The position numbers and the translations under genes are program-made. DNA of 37,027 nt, from NCBI GenBank assembly GCA_029264035.1, contig JARICS010000070.1, positions 1-37,027 on the forward strand, given 5' to 3'. This DNA comes from Dysgonamonadaceae bacterium (GTDB lineage: Bacteria > Bacteroidota > Bacteroidia > Bacteroidales > Dysgonomonadaceae). Every line of letters begins with the position of its first letter. The stretch's first letter is position 1. The notes below the pieces were generated by a model that worked only from the letters and a program-made list of their open reading frames with translations, searched no databases and was not told the DNA's origin. This document shows, one piece after another, positions 1 to 6,843 of the stretch.

Positions 1-63
1 AGAGTAGAGGTTTATATTCTTCCAAATGCTAAGATGATTCAAGACGCTAAGCAGGGTAAATAA
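1..63 (+). CDS. C-terminal end of an OmpA-family outer-membrane protein (partial)
   Basis: The window opens inside a reading frame that ends at TAA 61-63. Its last residues read RVEVYILPNAKMIQDAKQGK. The start of this stretch (RVEVYI) resembles the RRVE(V/I) segment that closes the peptidoglycan-binding OmpA C-terminal domain, and a short Met-Ile-x-x-Ala-Lys tail is common in Bacteroidales members. The family anchors the outer membrane to peptidoglycan. Only 20 residues are visible, so the domain itself cannot be confirmed. A strong terminator follows 30 bases later, which fits the end of a transcription unit. Confidence 0.5.
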   Translation, partial: RVEVYILPNAKMIQDAKQGK

Positions 64-93
64 TAAGGTAAATAATATTTACATTATACATTC

Positions 94-135
94 AAAGAGT
101 CATTTTACGTATAATCGTAAAATGACTCTTTTCAT
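94..135 (+). terminator. Intrinsic terminator after the OmpA-like gene
   Basis: A perfect 16-bp stem (94-109 with 116-131) closes a 6-base loop and runs directly into a T-rich tail. It lies about 30 bases after the stop codon at 61-63. Confidence 0.85.
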
Positions 136-240
136 TTTAATGCTTTTAGTTTTCACTATTGCCATGTTAATAAAGTGTTTTTTTGTAGGTTTGATTTAAG
201 ATCAAATAGACTTGGTGTATTTTCACGTAAATTATGAGAT

Positions 241-550
241 TTGCATCCACGACGGTGAAAATCTTTAAAAGAGATGAAACTTACATCTACGACGGGGAAA
301 ATGTTCTCCACCTCATTATTTTCTTTTTGTTGCCCTATTATGGGACATTTATGCTATAAAAACCCAGTTTGCAAAATAGAATTTTCATCAAATCTTCTGA
401 ATTTTCAATCTCGGGTTTATTTTTCTCTTTTCATGACATTTTTCTCCCAGTTTTGCCTAAAATAAAACTATTCTTACTTTATAAAACATTTCCACGACCG
501 TGGATTCAATTTTCATGACATGAACGTTCAATTGCAGACCGCTGATTTGA
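241..550. repeat. Symmetrical non-coding repeat element, copy A, with imperfect terminal inverted repeats
   Basis: The stretch 274-307 matches the reverse complement of 483-516 at 24 of 34 positions by hand count. Each end carries two GC-rich cores of the type CCACGACSGTGG: on the left at about 244-260 and 285-302, on the right at about 491-507 and 532-550. The two cores in each end are about 41 bases apart, and the two ends are separated by about 175 bases of AT-rich core. A second, diverged copy with the same spacing lies at about 36442-36752. There is no transposase. A 63-codon open frame (274-465) lies inside but is not kept open in the other copy. This could be a MITE-like element or a structured RNA. 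The outer ends are estimates. Confidence 0.65.
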
Positions 551-730
551 TTTCCAACTCTTTTATGGATCATTTTCGTGTAAAATGAAATAAATGTGGG
601 TTTGTTTTTTGCAAATTGATAAAAGAGGGGCTACTGTGCTATGTCTAAAGAGTTCCTTTCAAGAATTCCTATACTGCGAACCCAATTATATATATGATAC
701 CAAGAAATATAGAGTTAATTATATTTTCTC

Positions 731-738
731 TATATTTG
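731..738 (+). promoter_or_regulatory. Bacteroidales -7 box for the fRMsr gene
   Basis: TATATTTG matches the TAnnTTTG consensus. A start of transcription about 7 bases downstream would leave a leader of about 33 bases before ATG 779. The -33 element is not obvious. Confidence 0.55.
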
Positions 739-778
739 CATGATATTAAAATTACGCATTTAATAAAACTGTAAAATA

Positions 779-1258
779 ATGGCAGAACAACTTATATTTT
801 CCGACGATATAATAAGCAAAGAAGATAAATATATTTCTTTGTTTCCACAGATATATGCATTAATTGAAGGTGAAACAGATCTCATAGCAAATTTAGCAAA
901 TGTATCTGCAGCTTTAAAAGAAGCATTTAATTTCTTTTGGGTGGGTTTTTATATTGTTAAAAAGGATCAGTTGGTTTTAGGTCCTTTTCAAGGTCCTATA
1001 GCTTGTACAAGAATAGGTTATGGAAAAGGAGTCTGTGGAACTTCATGGAAGGAAAATAGAGCAATTGTAGTAGCTGATGTTGATCAATTTCCTGGACATA
1101 TTGCCTGTAGCTCATTGTCTCAATCAGAAATTGTTATACCCATAGTGAAGGACAACCAAGTTGTGGCTGTTTTGGATGTTGACAGCGAACATTTGAATCA
1201 TTTTGATGATATAGATCAAAAATACCTATCAAAAATAGTAGATCAGCTCAAATTTTGA
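779..1258 (+). CDS. msrC: Free methionine-(R)-sulfoxide reductase (GAF-domain protein)
   Basis: This cytoplasmic enzyme reduces free methionine-R-sulfoxide and so repairs oxidised methionine. The protein is 159 aa, the usual length, and is a single GAF domain. The FWVGFYIV and GPFQGPIAC segments are characteristic of the YebR/fRMsr family. Cys76 (in IACTRI), Cys86 (in GVCG) and Cys110 (in HIAC) have the same 10- and 24-residue spacing as the three redox cysteines of the E. coli enzyme (84, 94, 118). The late VLDVDSEH segment is also family-typical. ATG 779 is the only plausible start and follows a clear -7 box. The gene appears to be monocistronic, because a separate promoter for the tRNAs starts 33 bases after its stop. 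Confidence 0.92.
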   Translation: MAEQLIFSDDIISKEDKYISLFPQIYALIEGETDLIANLANVSAALKEAFNFFWVGFYIVKKDQLVLGPFQGPIACTRIGYGKGVCGTSWKENRAIVVADVDQFPGHIACSSLSQSEIVIPIVKDNQVVAVLDVDSEHLNHFDDIDQKYLSKIVDQLKF

Positions 1259-1290
1259 TTTTTTTATTTTGGTAAATCAAAAGTTCATTC

Positions 1291-1298
1291 TATCTTTG
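1291..1298 (+). promoter_or_regulatory. -7 box for the tRNA-Gly/tRNA-Leu unit
   Basis: TATCTTTG is a perfect TAnnTTTG box, with a TTTTGG stretch about 19 bases upstream as a possible -33 element. Transcription would begin near 1306, so the extra tRNA pieces at 1302-1373 would mostly be in the primary transcript. Confidence 0.65.
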
Positions 1299-1301
1299 CA
1301 C

Positions 1302-1330
1302 TTCAATTGTGAAAATAACGTCAGTTGATA
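1302..1330 (+). pseudogene. Degenerate copy of the tRNA-Gly 5' leader and first ~22 bases
   Basis: The stretch begins TTCAATTG, as does the flank of the intact tRNA-Gly at 1451-1458. It continues with about four substitutions and one inserted base relative to tRNA positions 1-21, covering the acceptor 5' strand and D arm. It stops before the anticodon arm and cannot make a tRNA. Confidence 0.55.
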
Positions 1331-1337
1331 CTCAATT

Positions 1338-1373
1338 GCGAAAGTAGCTCAGTTGGTAGAGCATAACCTTGCC
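1338..1373 (+). pseudogene. 5' half of tRNA-Gly (ends just after the anticodon)
   Basis: These 36 bases are identical to positions 1-36 of the intact tRNA-Gly at 1458-1530, including the GCC anticodon at 1371-1373, and then diverge completely. The preceding CAATT is also shared with the intact gene. The 3' half of the anticodon stem, the T arm and the acceptor 3' strand are all missing, so this is not a functional tRNA. Confidence 0.85.
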
Positions 1374-1457
1374 CCAAAAGGATAGACAATGAAACCTAAC
1401 CTTGGCAAGATTCAAATTAAACAAACGAGTTTAATATCCAACAACAACATTTCAATT

Positions 1458-1530
1458 GCGAAAGTAGCTCAGTTGGTAGAGCATAACCTTGCCAAGGTTA
1501 GGGTCGCGAGTTCGAGTCTCGTCTTTCGCT
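1458..1530 (+). tRNA. tRNA-Gly (anticodon GCC)
   Basis: All four arms pair: acceptor GCGAAAG with CTTTCGC, D stem GCTC with GAGC, anticodon stem TAACC with GGTTA around loop TTGCCAA, and T stem GCGAG with CTCGT around TTCGAGT (one G-U pair). The discriminator base is T1530 and no CCA is encoded. It is preceded by two partial copies of its own 5' end and followed 84 bases later by tRNA-Leu, apparently in the same transcript. Confidence 0.97.
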
Positions 1531-1566
1531 CAATATCATCAAACAATATTATTATATAAATTAAGA

Positions 1567-1582
1567 GCTGAGACAACTCAGC
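1567..1582 (+). other. Small perfect hairpin in the tRNA spacer
   Basis: GCTGAG at 1567-1572 pairs perfectly with CTCAGC at 1577-1582 around the loop ACAA. It sits between the two tRNAs and has no T-run, so it is more likely a processing or spacer structure than a terminator. Confidence 0.4.
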
Positions 1583-1614
1583 GTAAATTGTTTGTGCATA
1601 TATATACAACAGTG

Positions 1615-1698
1615 GCGCAGGTGGTGAAATTGGTATACACGCTACCTTGAGGTGGTAGTGCCGGAAACGGTGTGTGAGTTCGAGTCTCATCCTGCGCA
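1615..1698 (+). tRNA. tRNA-Leu (anticodon GAG)
   Basis: Acceptor GCGCAGG pairs with CCTGCGC. The anticodon stem CTACC/GGTAG closes the loop TTGAGGT, giving anticodon GAG. A long variable arm, as expected for a class II tRNA, lies between the anticodon stem and the T arm (TTCGAGT). The discriminator is A1698 and no CCA is encoded. Length is 84 bases. Confidence 0.96.
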
Positions 1699-1708
1699 CA
1701 ATTTGAAG

Positions 1709-1740
1709 AAGTATTCACATTAAAAGTGGATACTTTTTTT
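1709..1740 (+). terminator. Terminator of the tRNA unit
   Basis: A 10-bp stem with one G-U pair (1709-1718 with 1726-1735) closes a 7-base loop and ends in a run of seven or more T residues. It lies 10 bases after tRNA-Leu. Confidence 0.85.
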
Positions 1741-1798
1741 ATTTTCAAGACAAAATGATTATTTTTACGTGAATACAAACTTAATCTCACAATGCGTC

Positions 1799-3322
1799 AT
1801 GAAAATACTAACCGCAAATGCTATTAGAGCTGTAGATGCTAAAACCATTGAATACAACGAAATCTTCTCACACGAACTGATGGAGATGGCTGCAAGAGCC
1901 TTCTTTTACCACTTTGCAAGCAAATACAGTTGTCATACAAACGTAGTAACCCTGTTTTGTGGAACAGGAAACAATGGCGGAGATGGCATTGCAGTAGCCC
2001 GTATGTTGCATACGGTTGGCTATTCTGTCAAGCTTTTTATTGTAGAGATAAGCAATAACTACTCTGACGATTGTGCTCTGAATATCGAGAGAGCCGAAAA
2101 AGCTGGTGTAGATATCACCACAATTACTTCCGTAGATCAGATTCCCTCACTGGATAATGTAAATGTGATTATCGATGCAATTTTAGGTACAGGACTGTCA
2201 CGTCCCTTAAATGGATTAGCAAAAGATGTACTTGAAATAATAAATAGAGCGCAAAAAATAGTTGTAAGCTTAGATATTCCCAGTGGACTGTTTATGGATA
2301 AACCTACCTCATTGGCTATTAATGCTACCGAAACTGTTACATTTCAGATACCAAAGTTAGCGCTTTTTCATCCACTCAATGATCAGTTTGTTGGTCTATT
2401 ATCTATTGTGGATATAGGTCTCGACTCAAAAGCTATTACTGAGGCAGATACAGATATGTATTACCTAACCGATGCTTCTATGGCAGACAAATTAGTGCCA
2501 TTGGCTAAATATTCTCACAAAGGTACACAAGGACATGCTTTAATTATTGGAGGAAGTATTGGCAAGATAGGTTCTATTACTTTGGCTTTGAAGGCTGCAT
2601 TGAAGAGTGGCTGTGGATTGGTTACAGCTTTAGTTCCCCAATGTGGTGTGAGTGTCATTCAAAGTTCCTTTCCTGAGGCAATGGTTGTGCAAGATAAAAA
2701 TCAAACTCATCTATCATCTATCTCTTATGATATTAATCCTTCGGCCATAGCAATTGGAATGGGCATGGGGCAACATAATGATACAAAGAAGGCTTTAGGT
2801 CTCTTTTTACAAAATACTTCTATTCCAATGGTTATAGATGCTGATGCTCTGAATATTTTGGCTGATAATTATGATTGGATAAGCTACTTGAAACCCAATA
2901 CTATACTCACTCCACATCCAGGAGAATTATCACGCCTAATTGGAAATTGGGATGATGACTTTCATAAAATAGCATTAACCCGTGAGTTTGCACGTAAATA
3001 CAATCTGATTGTTGTTATTAAAGGAGCGCACAGTTTAATTATAGATTCCAATAATTTATATGTAAACAGCAGTGGAACACCAGCCTTAGCAACTGCCGGT
3101 AGTGGCGATGTATTGTCGGGTATAATAGCGGGACTACTTGCGCAAGGATATGAGGCAATCATCGCAACGCAGTTGGGGATTTATATTCATGGCATGACAG
3201 CCAATATTACTTCAGACACAATTAATGCACGCTCTTTTATTGCATCCGATATTATAGACAACATTGGTAAAGTGTATGATAGAATGAATGTTGTGAAGAA
3301 TACTGATGATTTAGTTTTGTAA
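1799..3322 (+). CDS. nnr: Bifunctional NAD(P)H-hydrate epimerase / ADP-dependent dehydratase
   Basis: This enzyme repairs hydrated NADH and NADPH. The N-terminal YjeF_N half epimerises the R and S hydrates, and the C-terminal ribokinase-like half dehydrates the S form using ADP. The epimerase half shows GTGNNGGDG at residues 55-63. The dehydratase half shows LTPHPGE, VIKGAHS and ATAGSGDVLSGI, the nucleotide and catalytic loop. The frame is also open from a GTG at 1769, but ATG 1799 gives the normal family N-terminus (MKILTANAIRAVDAKTIE) and a 507-aa protein, so I prefer it. The gene follows the tRNA terminator and has no close partner. nadD, also in NAD metabolism, lies 3.5 kb downstream but in a separate unit. 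Confidence 0.95.
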   Translation: MKILTANAIRAVDAKTIEYNEIFSHELMEMAARAFFYHFASKYSCHTNVVTLFCGTGNNGGDGIAVARMLHTVGYSVKLFIVEISNNYSDDCALNIERAEKAGVDITTITSVDQIPSLDNVNVIIDAILGTGLSRPLNGLAKDVLEIINRAQKIVVSLDIPSGLFMDKPTSLAINATETVTFQIPKLALFHPLNDQFVGLLSIVDIGLDSKAITEADTDMYYLTDASMADKLVPLAKYSHKGTQGHALIIGGSIGKIGSITLALKAALKSGCGLVTALVPQCGVSVIQSSFPEAMVVQDKNQTHLSSISYDINPSAIAIGMGMGQHNDTKKALGLFLQNTSIPMVIDADALNILADNYDWISYLKPNTILTPHPGELSRLIGNWDDDFHKIALTREFARKYNLIVVIKGAHSLIIDSNNLYVNSSGTPALATAGSGDVLSGIIAGLLAQGYEAIIATQLGIYIHGMTANITSDTINARSFIASDIIDNIGKVYDRMNVVKNTDDLVL

Positions 3323-3338
3323 GATTGAATATTTATTG

Positions 3339-3346
3339 TAATTTTG
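3339..3346 (+). promoter_or_regulatory. -7 box for rplU-rpmA
   Basis: TAATTTTG fits TAnnTTTG, and a TTTTG at 3315-3319 lies about 19 bases upstream as a -33 element. Transcription should begin near 3353. Confidence 0.65.
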
Positions 3347-3351
3347 CACCT

Positions 3352-3365
3352 CAATTAGCTAATTG
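3352..3365. promoter_or_regulatory. 14-bp perfect palindrome at the rplU transcription start
   Basis: CAATTAGCTAATTG is its own reverse complement and overlaps the predicted start of the rplU-rpmA transcript. It could be an operator or simply a terminal AT-rich palindrome. The leader from here to ATG 3429 is about 75 bases, longer than most leaders in this window. Confidence 0.4.
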
Positions 3366-3428
3366 GCTTACAAAGAAGGCACAGATAGTGGCTCGCCTAA
3401 GGCTTATAACGTAAAAGTTATTTATAGT

Positions 3429-3740
3429 ATGTACGTAATAGTAGATATTCAAGGTCAACAATTTAAAGTTCAAAAAGACCAAAAATTATTTGTCCACAGA
3501 ATCGACGCCAATGAAGGTGATACAGTGGAGTTCGGAAAAGTTTTGCTAATAAGCAACGGTGACGATATCACAATCGGTTCTCCTTTAGTGGATGGAGCAA
3601 AAGTAGTTCTCGAAGTGCTTTCGCAAGTAAAAGGAGATAAAGTTCTTATTTTCAAAAAGAAAAGAAGAAAAGGTTATCGTAAGTTGAACGGTCATCGTCA
3701 GCAATTTTCACAAGTAATAGTGAAAGATATTATTTCTTAA
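3429..3740 (+). CDS. rplU: 50S ribosomal protein L21
   Basis: L21 is a small protein of the large ribosomal subunit that binds 23S rRNA. The product is 103 aa, the normal length, and starts [14 protein letters not shown], the canonical L21 N-terminus. The frame is open further upstream to a TTG at 3363, but those residues do not belong to the family and ATG 3429 is clearly the start. The C-terminus carries the basic [16 protein letters not shown] stretch that contacts rRNA. rpmA follows after 19 bases, the usual rplU-rpmA pair. Confidence 0.97.
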   Translation: MYVIVDIQGQQFKVQKDQKLFVHRIDANEGDTVEFGKVLLISNGDDITIGSPLVDGAKVVLEVLSQVKGDKVLIFKKKRRKGYRKLNGHRQQFSQVIVKDIIS

Positions 3741-3759
3741 TCAGTAAAAACAGAAGAAA

Positions 3760-4032
3760 ATGGCACATAAAAAAGGAGTCGGAAGTTCAAGGAACGGACG
3801 CGAATCGGAAAGTAAACGATTAGGCGTAAAAATATATGGTGGTCAAGTAGCAAAAGCAGGCAACATTCTTGTTCGTCAGCGTGGTACTTCTCATCATCCA
3901 GGAGAAAACGTAGGAATGGGAAAAGATCATACTCTATTTGCATTAATTGACGGAGAAGTAGTTTTTCGCAAAAGACGCAACAATAGATCGTTTGTATCAG
4001 TTATGCCTTTGGTAGAAGAAGCCGAAGCATAA
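3760..4032 (+). CDS. rpmA: 50S ribosomal protein L27
   Basis: L27 sits at the peptidyl-transferase centre and its N-terminal tail helps place tRNA. The product is 90 aa and begins [20 protein letters not shown], with no cleavable N-terminal extension of the kind seen in Firmicutes. The GVKIYGGQ and ILVRQRGT blocks are standard. It is cotranscribed with rplU and followed by a terminator at 4097. The serS gene often found next in Bacteroides relatives is not here. Confidence 0.97.
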   Translation: MAHKKGVGSSRNGRESESKRLGVKIYGGQVAKAGNILVRQRGTSHHPGENVGMGKDHTLFALIDGEVVFRKRRNNRSFVSVMPLVEEAEA

Positions 4033-4096
4033 AACAAACTTCCTCTCAAAGATTAAAGTTGAATGGCGTCATGCGTTATCAACTAAGGAAATTAAT

Positions 4097-4138
4097 AAGA
4101 AGCTATCTCATAAATATATGGGTTAGCTTCTTTTTTTA
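4097..4138 (+). terminator. Terminator of rplU-rpmA
   Basis: A 15-position stem with one mismatch and one G-U pair (4097-4111 with 4118-4132) closes a 6-base loop and ends in a long T-run. Confidence 0.88.
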
Positions 4139-4362
4139 TACCTTAACTAAGCTTTTTCATCTTGATTATTTATATAATATCACAAATAAATTGCGAAATA
4201 GATATTAGAAAAGCATTTCTTACAATTATTGCAAACCATGTTTCCTTTGTCCTTTTCATTCAATTATCTATTTCTCTATAATCTCTCTCTTCGAAAAATG
4301 AGATACAAACGTTTATTTTGCTATCTTTATTCCATTCTTTATTATTAAACACAAAGCAAACA
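4139..4362. other. AT-rich intergenic stretch with a weak promoter
   Basis: Apart from the terminator at 4097-4138, the 330 bases between rpmA and the SDR gene hold no gene that I can support. TATCTTTA at 4322-4329 is one base away from the -7 consensus and is the likely promoter of the SDR gene, leaving a leader of about 25 bases. Confidence 0.5.
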
Positions 4363-5142
4363 ATGACAAATAAAACAGCCCTCATCACGGGAGCTTCAAA
4401 AGGATTAGGAAGAGAGTTTGCAAAGATTCATGCTGCAAATGGAGACAACTTGGTGCTTGTTGCCCGTAGCGAAGACCAATTGCTACTGCTTAAAAATGAA
4501 TTGAAGGCGGAGCGTACAACCATTAGGGTGGAAGTCATAGTGAAAGATTTAAGTCTTCCAGACAGTGCAATAGAAGTTTACAACGAAGTGAAGAAACATA
4601 ATATTCAAATTGATTACCTCATAAATAATGCAGGAATAGGAGAGTTTGGTTTTTTTGCAGATACACTTTGGGAGAGGAATGCGCAAATGATAGATTTGAA
4701 TATAAAAGTGCTCACTCACTTGTGTCATCTTTTTATGCCACACATGATGGCTCGCAAGCAAGGCAAGATTATGAATATTTCATCTACAGCTGCTTTTCAG
4801 TCTGGACCAATGATGGCTGTTTATTTTGCCTCAAAATCCTATGTGCTGCACCTGTCTGAAGCGTTGAACAATGAGGCCAAAGACAGCGGCGTTAGTGTAA
4901 CTGCTTTTTGTCCTGGACCTACAGATACTCATTTTATGGATGACTCTAAAATGAAAGAGACAAAAGCGATTAAGAATATGAAGTTGCCTTCATCTCATGT
5001 TGTAGCTTTGGCAGGATATAAGGCTATGATGAGTGAAAAGCCTGTGAAGATACACGGTTTTATAAACAATGCAGTTGCGTTTAGCATCCGATTAGTGCCT
5101 CGTAAATGGGTAGTTGCCATTACGAGAAGGTTGGGGGCTTAA
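4363..5142 (+). CDS. Short-chain dehydrogenase/reductase (SDR), unknown substrate
   Basis: This is a classical NAD(P)-dependent oxidoreductase of the COG0300 type. Visible motifs are the Rossmann loop TGASKGLG at residues 9-16, NNAG at about 88-91, the catalytic Ser in NISST at about 140, and the YxxxK pair Tyr154/Lys158. The 259-aa length is normal. ATG 4363 (MTNKTALITG) is preferred over an upstream frame extension to 4318, which overlaps the probable promoter. The substrate cannot be read from sequence. Neighbours (ribosomal proteins, nspC) give no strong hint, and the gene appears to be transcribed alone. Confidence 0.88.
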   Translation: MTNKTALITGASKGLGREFAKIHAANGDNLVLVARSEDQLLLLKNELKAERTTIRVEVIVKDLSLPDSAIEVYNEVKKHNIQIDYLINNAGIGEFGFFADTLWERNAQMIDLNIKVLTHLCHLFMPHMMARKQGKIMNISSTAAFQSGPMMAVYFASKSYVLHLSEALNNEAKDSGVSVTAFCPGPTDTHFMDDSKMKETKAIKNMKLPSSHVVALAGYKAMMSEKPVKIHGFINNAVAFSIRLVPRKWVVAITRRLGA

Positions 5143-5195
5143 GTTTATTAGCCAACTTTCCATCACGAATCTTTTAAGCAGATGTTTTTTAAACT

Positions 5196-5203
5196 TATCT
5201 TTG
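5196..5203 (+). promoter_or_regulatory. -7 box for nspC
   Basis: TATCTTTG is a perfect TAnnTTTG box. A start near 5211 leaves a leader of about 25 bases before ATG 5236. Confidence 0.65.
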
Positions 5204-5235
5204 CTTCTCAATAACAATATATAAATAGATCAACA

Positions 5236-6378
5236 ATGATAGATATAAATAAAATTCCTTCTCCATGCTATGTAATGGAGGAGCAACAACTTCGAAATAA
5301 TTTGCAATTAATTAAATCTGTAAAAGACAAAGCGGGTATAAATATCATACTTGCTTTCAAAGCTTTTGCCTTGTGGAAGTCTTTCCCAATTATCCGCGAA
5401 TATATAGGTGAGTCAACAGCCAGCTCTATAAACGAAGCTCAGCTTGCCTACGAAGAGATGGGGAGCCTTGCTCACACTTATGCTCCATCATACTCAGATG
5501 AAGATTTTCCTCTCTTTCTGAAGTACAGTAGCCATATTACATTCAACTCATTGTCGCAATTTGAACGTTTTTACCCACAAGTACTCAAATCGGGTAATGA
5601 CATTAAATGCGGTTTGCGTATCAATCCTGAGTTTTCTGTAGTAGACACAGATTTATACAACCCCAGCACACCAGGCTCGCGATTAGGGGTTACACATGGG
5701 CTTATTGGTGATAAACTACCTGAAGTAATTTCAGGTTTGCATTTGCACAACTTGTGTGAGAATAACTCATACGACTTAGAGAAAACGCTGCAAGTGGTTG
5801 AAGAAAAATTTGGCCATTTGCTTAGCAGTATAGAATGGCTCAACTTGGGAGGCGGACATCTCATGACCGATAAAAATTACAATACAGAACATCTTATCTC
5901 GCTATTGCATGCATTGAAAGAGCGTTATCCAAATTTAGATATTATCATGGAGCCTGGTAGTGCATTTGCATGGCAAACTGGTGTGCTGATTGCTACTGTT
6001 AACGACATTGTGGAAAACAATAATGTGAAAACTGCTATGCTCAATGTTTCATTTGCATGCCACATGCCCGACTGTTTGGAAATGCCATACAAACCGCGTA
6101 TTCGTGGTGCTCATCAAGAGCCAGTGGAGGGTAAACCAACTTATCGAATGGGTGGCAGCAGTTGTTTAAGTGGTGATTTTATTGGCGATTGGTCTTTCGA
6201 TGAACCATTGGAAGTGGGAGATAAGATTGTATTTGAAGATATGATTCATTATACAATCGTAAAGACCACCATGTTTAACGGTGTATCGCATCCATCGTTG
6301 GGGCTTTGGACATTGGATAACGAATTTGTAATTTATCGTAGCTTCGATTATGATGATTATAAGCACAGGATGAGTTAA
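5236..6378 (+). CDS. nspC: Carboxynorspermidine decarboxylase
   Basis: NspC is a PLP enzyme of the alanine-racemase/ODC fold III group. It decarboxylates carboxyspermidine or carboxynorspermidine in the alternative polyamine pathway used by Bacteroidota. The protein is 380 aa, the family length. The N-terminal SPCYVMEE block is characteristic, and Lys42 in the LAFKAF segment is the expected PLP Schiff-base lysine. Further family blocks are GLRINPE, the PGSRLG loop, LNLGGGH, and the catalytic-loop GSSCLSGD region near residue 305. The partner carboxyspermidine dehydrogenase is not in this window, so the pathway is split. A perfect -7 box lies directly upstream. Confidence 0.93.
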   Translation: MIDINKIPSPCYVMEEQQLRNNLQLIKSVKDKAGINIILAFKAFALWKSFPIIREYIGESTASSINEAQLAYEEMGSLAHTYAPSYSDEDFPLFLKYSSHITFNSLSQFERFYPQVLKSGNDIKCGLRINPEFSVVDTDLYNPSTPGSRLGVTHGLIGDKLPEVISGLHLHNLCENNSYDLEKTLQVVEEKFGHLLSSIEWLNLGGGHLMTDKNYNTEHLISLLHALKERYPNLDIIMEPGSAFAWQTGVLIATVNDIVENNNVKTAMLNVSFACHMPDCLEMPYKPRIRGAHQEPVEGKPTYRMGGSSCLSGDFIGDWSFDEPLEVGDKIVFEDMIHYTIVKTTMFNGVSHPSLGLWTLDNEFVIYRSFDYDDYKHRMS

Positions 6379-6450
6379 TAGACCAATAACTAAATATACA
6401 GCTTTAGAGATTAAACAATATAGACTATCAACTGTTAATATAGCATCAGT

Positions 6451-6475
6451 GAAATTATTTCATATAAATAGTTTC
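6451..6475 (+). other. AT-rich hairpin between nspC and the GlsB-type gene
   Basis: A 10-bp stem with one G-U pair (6451-6460 with 6466-6475) closes the loop CATAT. It could end the nspC transcript, although only a short mixed A/T stretch follows, or it could be a 5' structure of the next gene. No clear -7 box is seen for the next gene. Confidence 0.4.
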
Positions 6476-6504
6476 TATTATTAATCATTAAAAAAAATAA
6501 TTTT

Positions 6505-6759
6505 ATGGACGGAAGTATAGGTTGGTTATGGTTTATTATAATCGGGATATTAGCTGGTTTTGTTGCTGGTAGATTGATGAGAGGTGGAGGCTTTGGCTTA
6601 GTTGTAAACCTTGTTGTGGGAGTAATCGGAGCCGTACTTGGCGGATGGGTTTTTGGTCTTTTAGGTATTTCAGCTGGTGGTATTATTGGAAGCCTTGTAA
6701 CTGCAACTGTAGGAGCCATCATCTTACTATGGATTATCTCCTTGTTTCAACGTTCCTAA
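6505..6759 (+). CDS. GlsB/YeaQ/YmgE-family small membrane protein
   Basis: This 84-aa inner-membrane protein belongs to the family once called transglycosylase-associated. Three hydrophobic, glycine-rich segments are visible, at roughly residues 6-24, 30-52 and 58-80, with the conserved AGRLMRGGGFG loop after the first. Members are often induced by general stress in other bacteria, but their molecular role is not established. The gene is flanked by hairpins on both sides and seems to be its own unit. Confidence 0.88.
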   Translation: MDGSIGWLWFIIIGILAGFVAGRLMRGGGFGLVVNLVVGVIGAVLGGWVFGLLGISAGGIIGSLVTATVGAIILLWIISLFQRS

Positions 6760-6792
6760 ATTAAGATATTTAAAAAACAAAATATTCAATAT

Positions 6793-6832
6793 AAGTCGAT
6801 GTCTTCGGTAAAAACGAACATCGACTTTTATT
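6793..6832 (+). terminator. Terminator-like hairpin directly before nadD
   Basis: A perfect 9-bp stem (6793-6801 with 6819-6827), with an inner TTCG/CGAA pairing, is followed by a short T-run. It ends about 12 bases before the nadD start codon. Confidence 0.75.
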
Positions 6833-6843
6833 ATATCAAATAG

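Noticed and set aside
274-465. 63-codon plus-strand ORF after the OmpA-like gene
   Set aside because: It lies inside repeat copy A, starts in one inverted arm, and the matching frame in copy B has no ATG start and meets a stop after 28 codons. No promoter precedes it.
1338-1373. A third functional tRNA or an attachment site from integration
   Set aside because: The 3' half of the tRNA is missing, and integration at tRNAs normally duplicates the 3' end. No integrase or phage gene is near.
1469-1790. Two minus-strand ORFs across the tRNA genes
   Set aside because: They are antisense to intact tRNAs, carry no family features and have no promoter.
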